From Gammaproteobacteria bacterium (GTDB taxonomy: Bacteria > Pseudomonadota > Gammaproteobacteria > Pseudomonadales > Azotimanducaceae_A): a stretch of DNA of 5,417 nt. Under the pieces are notes generated by a model. It searched no databases and was not told where the DNA came from. It saw only the letters and a list, made by a program, of their open reading frames with translations. Shown one piece after another: positions 1 to 5,184 of this stretch. Where the stretch lies: assembly GCA_026713405.1 (NCBI GenBank), contig JAPOON010000793.1:1-5417 (forward strand), read 5' to 3'. How positions within the stretch are numbered: the stretch's first letter is position 1; each line of letters begins with the position of its first letter. Both the position numbers and the translations under genes were made by a program.

Positions 1-1
1 C

Positions 2-655
2 CTCGACCGGGAATGGACCGAGGGCGAGCCCCTGATGCCCGATGCCATGGCCGATGCGGTCCGCGCACAGGTGGACCGGGTCGACCGGGCGCCCCATGTC
101 GCGTCGCTCTACGGCGCCCATCCGGACGGCGACAACCGCCCCGCGGGACTGCGCAAGAACATCAAGGATGTGCACGGGATAAAGATCGCGGCCGTCGAAG
201 CCATGATGTCCGAGGCCGCGGACGATGTGGAACTGCAGGCGGCTTACGGGGCGAAGATCGCCAAGGAGTCGAGTGCCGACAAATTCGTCTACGACGGCGA
301 CAGCATGCGCGCCGCGCACAGGGCCATGGACGAGCACGTGGGGGAACTCGAAGCGCAACTCGACAGCCACGGCGGGCCCTGGGTGTTGGAGGATGCCTAC
401 ACCCTTGCAGACATCATGTGGACCAATAGCCTGTATCGCATGAAATGGCTGGGCATGGGGCATTTCTGGGAACAGGGTTCGAGCCGCCCGCGGGTGGTGG
501 AATACGCGGAGCGCGCCTTCGAGCGGCCCTCGTTCCGCCGGGCGGTGATCGACTGGCCCGGCGCCTACTTCCCCTCCCCGCACGTAAAGGAGTTCAGCGG
601 GCCCATGGCTTTCGTGAAGTTCATCTGGCACATGATGCGGCGTCGTCCGATATAG
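2..655 (+). CDS. Glutathione S-transferase family protein, 5' end missing
   Basis: The reading frame is open to the left edge, so the true start lies outside; 217 residues are visible and end at TAG 653-655. The visible part reads as the all-helical C-terminal GST domain. Its best signature is a segment at about positions 388-455 containing GPWVLEDAYTLADIMWT, the usual 'W-V-L-x-D-x-(Y/F)-T-x-A-D-I' core of the H-site helix. A later RP...E/F-RPSFRRA stretch is also typical of the last helices. The glutathione-binding thioredoxin fold should lie upstream. Such enzymes act in the cytoplasm, joining glutathione to electrophiles or using it for reductive dehalogenation or ether cleavage. From memory, the ADIMWT core and the layout resemble tetrachlorohydroquinone dehalogenase PcpC more than housekeeping GSTs, but this is only a suggestion. 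The next gene, a VOC enzyme, begins 43 bp downstream on the same strand, so cotranscription is likely. Confidence 0.88.
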   Translation, partial: LDREWTEGEPLMPDAMADAVRAQVDRVDRAPHVASLYGAHPDGDNRPAGLRKNIKDVHGIKIAAVEAMMSEAADDVELQAAYGAKIAKESSADKFVYDGDSMRAAHRAMDEHVGELEAQLDSHGGPWVLEDAYTLADIMWTNSLYRMKWLGMGHFWEQGSSRPRVVEYAERAFERPSFRRAVIDWPGAYFPSPHVKEFSGPMAFVKFIWHMMRRRPI

Positions 656-698
656 AATCTGCAGGCTGAAGGATCAACAGGGAGGGAGCATCCGAACC

Positions 699-1391
699 AT
701 GAACAAGATCGACGGGCTGCACCATCTGGCGATCGCCACCGCCAACATGAAGGAGCAGATCGAGTTCTTCACCGACAAGCTCGGCATGGAACTGGTCGCC
801 CTGTACTGGATGCACGGCGTGCCCGATACCTGGCACGGGTTCCTGCGCCTGAACGACGAAAGCTCGATAGCGTTCGTCTGCAATCCGGATATCGGCAACG
901 TGCCGGTGAAACTTGGTGAGACGCACGCGGGCAACGCGGCGGCGAACTGTGCGCGCGGCACCATGCAGCACGTGGCGCTTCGGGTGAAGAACCACGATGA
1001 ACTCCTGGCCATGCGCGACCGCCTGCGGTCAAAGGGGGTGCCGGTGATCGGGCCAATGGACCACGGCTTCTGCGCTTCCATCTATTTTGCCGGCCCCGAG
1101 AACCTTTCCCTGGAGTTGTCCTACTCCGAGGAGCCCATCGACCAGCAAGCCTGGATCGATCCGGAGGTGGTGGAGATGACGGGCATCAGCGCTGAAGAAC
1201 TCGCCCGTTTCAAGCGCCCGGCCGACTTTTCGGATCAGGGCGGCGCGGTTCCGCAGCCGGGCATCGACAGTCCGGGGCCGCACCTTGCGAACTACCCGGA
1301 GGGGCACTACGAGCGAGCCATCGCCATTCCCGACGAATTGATCTGGAACTCGGTGGACAACCAGCCGCCGGTGAAAGTTGCGAAGGCTTGA
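699..1391 (+). CDS. VOC (glyoxalase/extradiol dioxygenase superfamily) metalloenzyme
   Basis: This is a 230-residue protein. The first ~142 residues form one VOC domain made of two beta-alpha-beta-beta-beta modules. The module starts are visible as GLHHLAIAT (residues 6-14) and GTMQHVALRV (87-96), and the domain closes with SIYFAGPENLSLELSY (127-142). The expected metal ligands are His9, His91 and Glu139, a 2-His-1-Glu set as in extradiol dioxygenases and related enzymes. Tyr129 lies ten residues before the Glu, the spacing I recall for the catalytic Tyr of extradiol dioxygenases. Residues 143-230 are a Pro/Asp-rich tail without a recognised domain. A purine-rich GGAGG at 681-685 precedes the ATG by 13 bases, somewhat far. 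It could be a ring-cleavage dioxygenase, a glyoxalase-like lyase or an isomerase; substrate cannot be told. It probably shares a transcript with the GST gene. Confidence 0.9.
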   Translation: MNKIDGLHHLAIATANMKEQIEFFTDKLGMELVALYWMHGVPDTWHGFLRLNDESSIAFVCNPDIGNVPVKLGETHAGNAAANCARGTMQHVALRVKNHDELLAMRDRLRSKGVPVIGPMDHGFCASIYFAGPENLSLELSYSEEPIDQQAWIDPEVVEMTGISAEELARFKRPADFSDQGGAVPQPGIDSPGPHLANYPEGHYERAIAIPDELIWNSVDNQPPVKVAKA

Positions 1392-1600
1392 AGCTCGCGC
1401 CCGGGAGAGCGCAGGAACTGCACGCATGCCAGCTCCAGGCGGAAGCCGCGGCCGACGCCGACTTCGACGCCATTGTCTCGAGCATGGGCGCATTCGCCCG
1501 GGCAAATCACGGGGCGCTGCTTTACGACGGCATCCCGCGGGACGAACGATTCAACCTGTTTCCCGGTTGGGACCCGAACCATCCCGTGGTTTCGGACTAA
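1388..1600 (+). CDS. Small hypothetical protein overlapping the VOC stop codon
   Basis: This 70-codon frame starts with TTG at 1388, which overlaps the TGA stop of the VOC gene (TTGA, 1388-1391), a layout typical of translational coupling. It ends at TAA 1598-1600. Third positions are mostly G or C, as in the neighbouring genes. The predicted product is acidic in the middle (AAADADFDAIVSSMGAFA) and ends in an aromatic and proline-rich tail with DERFNLFPGWDPNHP. No membrane segment, signal peptide or known domain is visible. An alternative ATG in frame lies at 1484 and would give about 39 residues. The frame also stays open upstream into the VOC gene, so it could instead be the tail of an ancestrally longer protein lost by frameshift. 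I do not recognise the family. The compositional signal and the exact overlap support coding; the TTG start is uncertain. Confidence 0.5.
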   Translation: MKLAPGRAQELHACQLQAEAAADADFDAIVSSMGAFARANHGALLYDGIPRDERFNLFPGWDPNHPVVSD

Positions 1601-1619
1601 CGGCCCGTGGCAGCAGTCC

Positions 1620-1637
1620 CGTCGGGCTCGACCGACG
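1620..1637. repeat. GC-rich inverted repeat after the VOC cluster
   Basis: CGTCGG (1620-1625) and CCGACG (1632-1637) form a perfect 6-bp inverted repeat with a 6-base loop. It starts 20 bp after the last stop of the VOC cluster and 97 bp before the transporter start. There is no T-tract after it, so it is not a standard intrinsic terminator. It might be a weak terminator, an mRNA-end hairpin or an operator half-site pair. The rest of 1601-1716 shows a TTGACT at 1649-1654 but no convincing -10 box at the right distance. Confidence 0.3.
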
Positions 1638-1716
1638 TTGAATGCCGATTGACTGTCGACATGGTTCGGAGTTTGCCCACTCGGCTGAAGATACCGGCCG
1701 ATCCGTTGACTGAGGC

Positions 1717-3153
1717 ATGAATCTCTCCTGGCGAGTCCGTCTGATGTACGGCCTCGGGCAGTTGCCGGAAGGCGTCAAGTCCGCCGCCTTCGGTTTCTTC
1801 CTGCTCTTCTATTACAACCAGGTGCTGGGCCTTCCCGGCGTGCTGGCGGGTACGGCGCTGTTCGTCGCACTGTTGTTCGACGCGGTCAGCGATCCCCTGG
1901 TCGGGGCGCTGTCCGACTTCACCCGCTCGCGGTGGGGCCGCCGCCACCCCTATCTCTACGGTTCCGCGTTACCGTTTTCGCTCTGTTTCCTGGCTCTTTT
2001 CGTGCCGCCGTCCGGCCTTTCGGAAACCGGCCTTTTCGCCTGGTTGACGGTGTTCGCGGTGCTTACGCGCACCACCATGAGTTTCTACCAGGTGCCCTTT
2101 CTGTCCATGGGCGCGGAACTCTCCCAGGACTACGACGAACGAACGCTGCTGGCCGCGTTCCGCAACGTCTTTCAGCTGGCGGGCATGTTCGCCGTGCTCA
2201 TCGGCGGCAACCTGCTGTTCTTCTCGGCCACCGGGCAGTATGCCAACGGGCAGTTGAACCCGGCGGCTTATGCGCCGTTTGCGCTGGCCTGCGTGCCGCT
2301 CATGCTCGCGGGCGTCTGGCTGACCGCGCTGGGCACCCACGACCAGATACCAAATCTTCCGCGGCCCAGCGCCATCGAGCGCCCGACCCTGATTCGTGCG
2401 GCGGTGGGCGATGTGATTACCGCGTTTCGCATACGCGCTTTTGCCGCGGTCGTTACGGCCAGCATACTGTTCGGGGTAAATCAGGGCATGCTCCAGGCCC
2501 TGCACCTGTATCTCGCCACCTACTTCTTCGAGCTTGCGGATTACCAGATAACCCTGCTCTTTGCCGGCGCCATCACCGGCATCGTCATCGGCAGCCTGGC
2601 GAGCCGTGCGTTGACGGGCCTGCTGAACGAGAAAAGGGCGGTGTTCATGGCCGGTTCGCTCTGGTATGCGTTCTGGACCAGCATCGTCATCATCTCCCGG
2701 CTGCTGGGCATTCTGCCAGGCAACGACCACCCACTGGTCGCGCCCCTCTATATCGCCTGCGGCTGCATTTCCGCCATCGGCCTCGGGGTGGCCATACCCA
2801 TGATCGGGTCGCTGCTGGCCGATGTCACCGACGAACACGAACGCAGGCACGGCACCCGCCAGGAGGGCATCTATTACGCAGCGGCTTCATTTGCGGCCAA
2901 GGCCGTCGGGGGCGTGGGCCCCATTATTGCGGGCCTGATCATCGACATGGCGGGCATCTCCCCCGGCACCCCGCCGGCGGAGGTGGCGCCGGAAGCCGTG
3001 GAACGGTTCGGCTGGCTTACGGGGCCGGGCGTGGTGCTGTTCTCGCTGATGTCGGTCTTGTGTATCGGGTTCTACGACATCACCCGGGCACGGCACACCG
3101 AGACACTCACAGCGCTTGGGCGCCGGCGCGCGTCGCCTTCGCGTTCCGGGTAA
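1717..3153 (+). CDS. GPH-family (MelB-like) cation symporter, MFS superfamily
   Basis: This is a 478-residue inner-membrane protein with about twelve hydrophobic segments, the usual size for glycoside-pentoside-hexuronide:cation symporters (MFS_2). Signatures are YGLGQLPEG at residues 11-19, FDAVSDPLVGALSDFTRSRWGRR across 54-76 and DVTDEHERRHGTRQEG at 369-384, followed by FAAKAVGG. Compared with MelB as I remember it, Asp55 and Asp59 (cation site), Arg149 and the helix XI lysine (here Lys395) are kept. The sugar-site Asp19 and Asp124 are Gly19 and Gln125 here, so the substrate is probably not a simple galactoside. An in-frame TGA at 1711-1713 makes ATG 1717 the most upstream start. The only SD-like bases (GAGG, 1712-1715) are too close to be ideal; an internal ATG at 1744 is the alternative. 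The last ~18 residues are basic. A small frame and a TetR gene follow closely, suggesting one regulated operon. Confidence 0.93.
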   Translation: MNLSWRVRLMYGLGQLPEGVKSAAFGFFLLFYYNQVLGLPGVLAGTALFVALLFDAVSDPLVGALSDFTRSRWGRRHPYLYGSALPFSLCFLALFVPPSGLSETGLFAWLTVFAVLTRTTMSFYQVPFLSMGAELSQDYDERTLLAAFRNVFQLAGMFAVLIGGNLLFFSATGQYANGQLNPAAYAPFALACVPLMLAGVWLTALGTHDQIPNLPRPSAIERPTLIRAAVGDVITAFRIRAFAAVVTASILFGVNQGMLQALHLYLATYFFELADYQITLLFAGAITGIVIGSLASRALTGLLNEKRAVFMAGSLWYAFWTSIVIISRLLGILPGNDHPLVAPLYIACGCISAIGLGVAIPMIGSLLADVTDEHERRHGTRQEGIYYAAASFAAKAVGGVGPIIAGLIIDMAGISPGTPPAEVAPEAVERFGWLTGPGVVLFSLMSVLCIGFYDITRARHTETLTALGRRRASPSRSG

Positions 3154-3156
3154 CGA

Positions 3157-3357
3157 ATGTCGTCGTCCGGCCAACTCAACGCGAGTTCCCTCCGGTTACG
3201 GTGGCGGTGGACCGTGGCGGAGTGGGCGGAGGCCTCGGCGACGTACGCAAAGCATGTCAGCGAACAGACCGGCTTGCCCGTGTTCACGCCGGGATCCGGT
3301 CTCGGGGCGGCCCCCGCATTCATCGCCCGGATTCAGCAGACTTGCAGGAATTCATGA
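3157..3357 (+). CDS. Small hypothetical protein between transporter and TetR regulator
   Basis: This 66-codon frame begins with ATG three bases after the transporter stop (TAA 3151-3153) and ends in TGA 3355-3357, overlapping the TetR ATG as ATGA. It thus fills the whole gap and could be translated by coupling on both sides. Third positions are mostly G or C. The product has a basic start (LRLRWRW, residues 12-18), then a helix-like WTVAEWAEASATYAKHVSEQTG, then a Gly/Ala/Pro stretch and a lone cysteine near the end. The AEWAEASATYAKHVSEQTGLPV part loosely recalls the first helix of dimeric alpha/beta-barrel (NIPSNAP-like) proteins, so it may be a remnant of such a gene; this is a guess. No good Shine-Dalgarno site is seen. 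If it is not a gene, the 200 bp are the leader of the TetR gene. Confidence 0.4.
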   Translation: MSSSGQLNASSLRLRWRWTVAEWAEASATYAKHVSEQTGLPVFTPGSGLGAAPAFIARIQQTCRNS

Positions 3358-3998
3358 ACGAGTCAGTGAAGAACGAAAAGGTACGGCGACGGCGTCCCCA
3401 GGAACGGGCGCAGGTCACCCGGCAGAAATTGCTCGACATCGCCATTCGCGAGTTCTCCGAGCGGGGCTTCGATGCCGTAACCGTGCGGGACATCGAGACG
3501 CTGGCGGGTGTGCAGCGCAACCTGCTCAGCTACCACTTCGGCGGCAAGGAGGGCATCTGGAAGGCTGCGGCAACCCACGTGCTGACCCAGTTGCAGGATT
3601 TCAGCGAGGCACGTGAAGAACTGGTGCAGGATCTCTCACCACGGGAGCGCGTCGCCTACACGCTGCGCAGCTACGTCCGGTTCGCCGCTTCCTATCCGGA
3701 ATTCCATCGCCTGATGATCCAGGAAGGCAAGCACGACAGTTGGCGCATCGAATGGCTGGTCGACAACTTCCTGCGGTCGGCCATGCAAAGGCTGCGCGGG
3801 GCCCTCGAAGACGACCTGGGCCTGAAGCAGGAGGACTTCGTGCACTGGTACTACATGTTCGTTGGCGGTGGCGCTCTCATCTTTTCAATGGCGCCTGAAG
3901 CCAGGCGCCTCTTCGACATCGACGTCAACGACAGTGAAGTCCTCGAGCGCCATGCCGGGATGATGGTCGACATTCTCCTCAGCCGATCCGATTCCTGA
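3354..3998 (+). CDS. TetR/AcrR-family transcriptional regulator
   Basis: This is a 214-residue DNA-binding protein of typical TetR length. After a basic N-terminal tail (KVRRRRPQERAQ, residues 9-20), helix 1 reads TRQKLLDIAIREFSERGFDAV. The helix-turn-helix follows at about 42-68, with TVRDIETLAGVQRNLLSYHF then GGKEGIW, a near-textbook TetR signature. The C-terminal ligand and dimer domain (about 85-214) contains YPEFHRLMIQEG and a C-terminal helix with HAGMMVDILLS. The ligand is unknown. The ATG at 3354 is chosen because AGGA (3346-3349) precedes it by four bases and the signature starts soon after; the frame itself is open far upstream through the transporter gene, but that part is a shadow. 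It lies downstream of, and in line with, the GPH transporter, so it probably represses or autoregulates that operon. Confidence 0.94.
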   Translation: MNESVKNEKVRRRRPQERAQVTRQKLLDIAIREFSERGFDAVTVRDIETLAGVQRNLLSYHFGGKEGIWKAAATHVLTQLQDFSEAREELVQDLSPRERVAYTLRSYVRFAASYPEFHRLMIQEGKHDSWRIEWLVDNFLRSAMQRLRGALEDDLGLKQEDFVHWYYMFVGGGALIFSMAPEARRLFDIDVNDSEVLERHAGMMVDILLSRSDS

Positions 3999-4007
3999 CA
4001 AGGCGAT

Positions 4008-4046
4008 GGTTTACAAACCGAGCGCTGGACTGATGGCGCATCAGTC
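4008..4046. terminator. Tandem inverted repeats between convergent genes
   Basis: Two inverted repeats lie between the TetR stop (3996-3998) and the end of the convergent PepSY gene. The first is GGTTT/AAACC at 4008-4012 and 4015-4019. The second is a perfect 8-bp repeat, GACTGATG (4028-4035) and CATCAGTC (4039-4046), with a GCG loop, and it includes the PepSY stop codon at 4041-4043. A hairpin between convergent genes suggests bidirectional termination or 3'-end protection. Neither strand has a proper T-tract, so intrinsic termination is not proven. Confidence 0.45.
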
Positions 4047-4376
4047 GTCGGCGGTTTCGGCCTGCTCCGTATCGACGGCGCGGAACAGCACCTCTCCCCG
4101 GCGGGAAACCAGCAGCGTGTCCAGCGTCACGGGGTGAAAGTAGGCCTCGACCCGGTCGCCTTCCGGGGTGGTGCCATAGGCTTCGTAGCAATTCCCGTCC
4201 ACCTTGATGCGTCGTACCCGCCAGCCCTCGGCCACCAGCTTTTCTTCCAGTGCCGACTGGGGTTGCCAACCGGCGGGGTCGCCGGATTCGCAGGTCATGG
4301 CGCCGGTGGCGTGGGCCGTGGTCACGAAGACCAGGGCGGATGCAAGGCAGATCGCGCGTACGAATATTCCGGTCAT
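4041..4376 (-). CDS. Secreted PepSY-domain protein
   Basis: This is a 111-residue protein from ATG 4376 to TGA 4041. The start is fixed by a strong Shine-Dalgarno GAGGAG (complement of 4384-4389) seven bases upstream; a longer frame to 4460 lacks such support and would bury the signal peptide. Residues 1-23 form a signal peptide ending TTAHA, with likely cleavage after Ala23, so the mature protein should be periplasmic. The rest is one PepSY_2-like domain: LEEKLVAEGWRVRRIKVDGN, then CYEAYG, then GDRVEAYFHP, with a closing strand to about residue 100. Cys29 and Cys63 could form a disulfide. PepSY domains are small periplasmic or extracytoplasmic modules with inhibitory, folding or redox-associated roles; the exact role here is unknown. 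It lies 44 bp after the MsrQ-like gene on the same strand, so both likely act in one envelope process. Confidence 0.87.
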   Translation of the reverse strand: MTGIFVRAICLASALVFVTTAHATGAMTCESGDPAGWQPQSALEEKLVAEGWRVRRIKVDGNCYEAYGTTPEGDRVEAYFHPVTLDTLLVSRRGEVLFRAVDTEQAETADD

Positions 4377-4419
4377 GTTGTTTCTCCTCGTCCTCGTAAT
4401 GCCGGTGTTTTCCAGTGGC

Positions 4420-4448
4420 CTTATACAGCCGGGGCTTGCGTTTGCAAA
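4420..4448 (-). promoter_or_regulatory. Possible internal promoter for the PepSY gene
   Basis: Read on the minus strand, TTTGCA (4448-4443) is followed after exactly 17 bases by TATAAG (4425-4420). These match the sigma-70 -35 and -10 boxes at four and five of six positions. Transcription would begin near 4413, giving a leader of about 37 bases carrying the strong ribosome binding site. The site overlaps the last codons and the stop of the MsrQ-like gene, so it would let the PepSY gene be expressed alone. It is a pattern match only. Confidence 0.35.
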
Positions 4449-5014
4449 CCCCGCGCCCAAACGCCGAGACGGTAAAGTTCCAGAAGCGCCAGCGGTACGA
4501 AATGCACCAGCGCGGCCGCAAGGTTGTTGTGCACGAACATCCAGTGCACCAGGGTCAGGACGGCGGCCAGGTAGACGAGCCGGTGCACGGTTTTCCAGTT
4601 TCGCCCCAGCCGGCGCGCCGATGCATCGTTGCTGGTGACCGCCAGGGGGATGAATAGCGCGAACGCCAGCCAGCCTGTCCAGATGCCGAGCGCCCCGAAT
4701 TCCGCCAGCATATTGCGCAGGGTTTCCATGTCGACGATGTAGATCAGCGTGTGCAACGCTGCATAGGCGAAAGCGGCCACGCCGAGCGAGCGGCGGTGGC
4801 GCGCCAGCCAGCCGATCCAGCGAACCCGCGAAAACAGCATGCGCAGTGGCGTGATCATGAGCGCCACCAGCATCAGGCGTGCCGAGAATTCGCCGGAGGG
4901 GTGCAACAGCAGATCGAGGTCCTGCCGCCCCGCGGACAAGCCGATGAGCATCGGCACCGCCGGCAGCGCCAGTACGGCCCAGAGCAGGAATTTAGGCAAT
5001 CGAGAGTCGGACAT
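4421..5014 (-). CDS. MsrQ/YedZ-like ferric-reductase-type heme membrane protein
   Basis: This is a 197-residue integral membrane protein with about six hydrophobic segments (roughly residues 8-26, 45-60, 78-95, 108-127, 145-160, 165-185), matching the ferric-reductase-like transmembrane domain. Key motifs are RHRRSLGVAAFAYAALH at 72-88 and RRLGRNWKTVHRLVYLAAVLTLVHW at 134-158. His88, His144 and His157 fit the heme-ligand histidines; the 13-residue step between the last two equals that of E. coli MsrQ (His151, His164) as I recall it. MsrQ passes quinone- or flavin-derived electrons across the inner membrane to periplasmic MsrP, which repairs oxidised methionine. No msrP is visible beside this gene; the next gene encodes a periplasmic PepSY protein instead, so the electron acceptor may differ. 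No clear Shine-Dalgarno precedes ATG 5014, but the N-terminal MSDSRLPKFLLW fits the family. Confidence 0.88.
   Translation of the reverse strand: MSDSRLPKFLLWAVLALPAVPMLIGLSAGRQDLDLLLHPSGEFSARLMLVALMITPLRMLFSRVRWIGWLARHRRSLGVAAFAYAALHTLIYIVDMETLRNMLAEFGALGIWTGWLAFALFIPLAVTSNDASARRLGRNWKTVHRLVYLAAVLTLVHWMFVHNNLAAALVHFVPLALLELYRLGVWARGLQTQAPAV
4431..4452 (-). repeat. Hairpin in the 3' end of the MsrQ-like gene
   Basis: On the minus-strand transcript, GGGGUUUGC pairs with GCAAGCCCC around an AAAC loop, giving nine base pairs of which one is G-U. The hairpin starts within the last ten codons of the MsrQ-like gene. No U-tract follows, so it is unlikely to be a classic terminator. It may protect the upstream mRNA or set the ratio of the two products. 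It also overlaps the possible internal promoter, so only one of the two functions may be real. Confidence 0.4.
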
Positions 5015-5059
5015 TGCGGATACTCAGTCGTGCGAAACGGCGGCGCGTGAACCGTTCAT

Positions 5060-5075
5060 TGTATATCGATGTACA
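5060..5075. promoter_or_regulatory. 16-bp operator-like dyad
   Basis: TGTATATCGATGTACA is a 16-bp palindrome with one mismatched pair, of form TGTA-N8-TACA with an ATCGAT centre. It overlaps the possible -10 box (5058-5063) of the MsrQ-like gene, where a bound dimer would block transcription. The regulator is unknown. Confidence 0.4.
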
Positions 5076-5095
5076 CGGGCGATTGGTCCGCTGTC

Positions 5096-5117
5096 CTGAC
5101 TCAGGCATCTGAGTCGG
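5096..5117. promoter_or_regulatory. Perfect inverted repeat upstream of the sulfatase gene
   Basis: GACTCAG (5098-5104) and CTGAGTC (5109-5115) are perfect 7-bp arms around GCAT; outer pairs, one of them G-T, extend it to nine. No T-tract follows on either strand, which argues against a terminator. It lies just before the possible -10 at 5137-5142, where it would overlap the weak -35 position, so an operator or activator site for the sulfatase promoter is more likely. Confidence 0.4.
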
Positions 5118-5184
5118 CCACCAGCCTGACCGTCCATAAAATGCCAAGGGACAAAGTTTTTGCTTGAAGGTTTATTCCAAGTAG

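Noticed and set aside
621..1081. Minus-strand frames opposite the VOC gene
   Set aside because: The plus strand encodes a VOC domain with its metal ligands; the opposite frames show no recognisable motif.
1649..1677. TTGACT as a -35 box for the transporter operon
   Set aside because: The expected -10 position 16-18 bases downstream reads TTTGCC or similar and does not match, so a promoter here cannot be supported.
1969..2850. A 293-codon minus-strand frame opposite the transporter
   Set aside because: It is a low-complexity Gln/Arg/Gly/Glu-rich shadow of the plus-strand gene, with no motif or start signal.
3303..3316. Short hairpin CGGGG/CCCCG before the TetR gene
   Set aside because: Only five pairs in a GC-rich region, easily found by chance, and with no T-tract.
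1932..3353. A long open frame (474 codons) running through the transporter gene in the frame of the TetR gene
   Set aside because: Its translation is Arg/His/Gly-rich with no domain, while the overlapping frame is a clear GPH transporter. GC-rich codon bias explains the lack of stops. Only the part from 3354 is real.
4041..4460. A longer version of the PepSY protein starting at 4460
   Set aside because: It would put 28 polar residues before the signal peptide and overlap the MsrQ-like gene; the start at 4376 has a strong GAGGAG seven bases upstream.
3979..4521. A 180-codon minus-strand frame overlapping both minus-strand genes
   Set aside because: It lies in another frame over two well-supported genes and gives an Arg/Gly-rich shadow translation.
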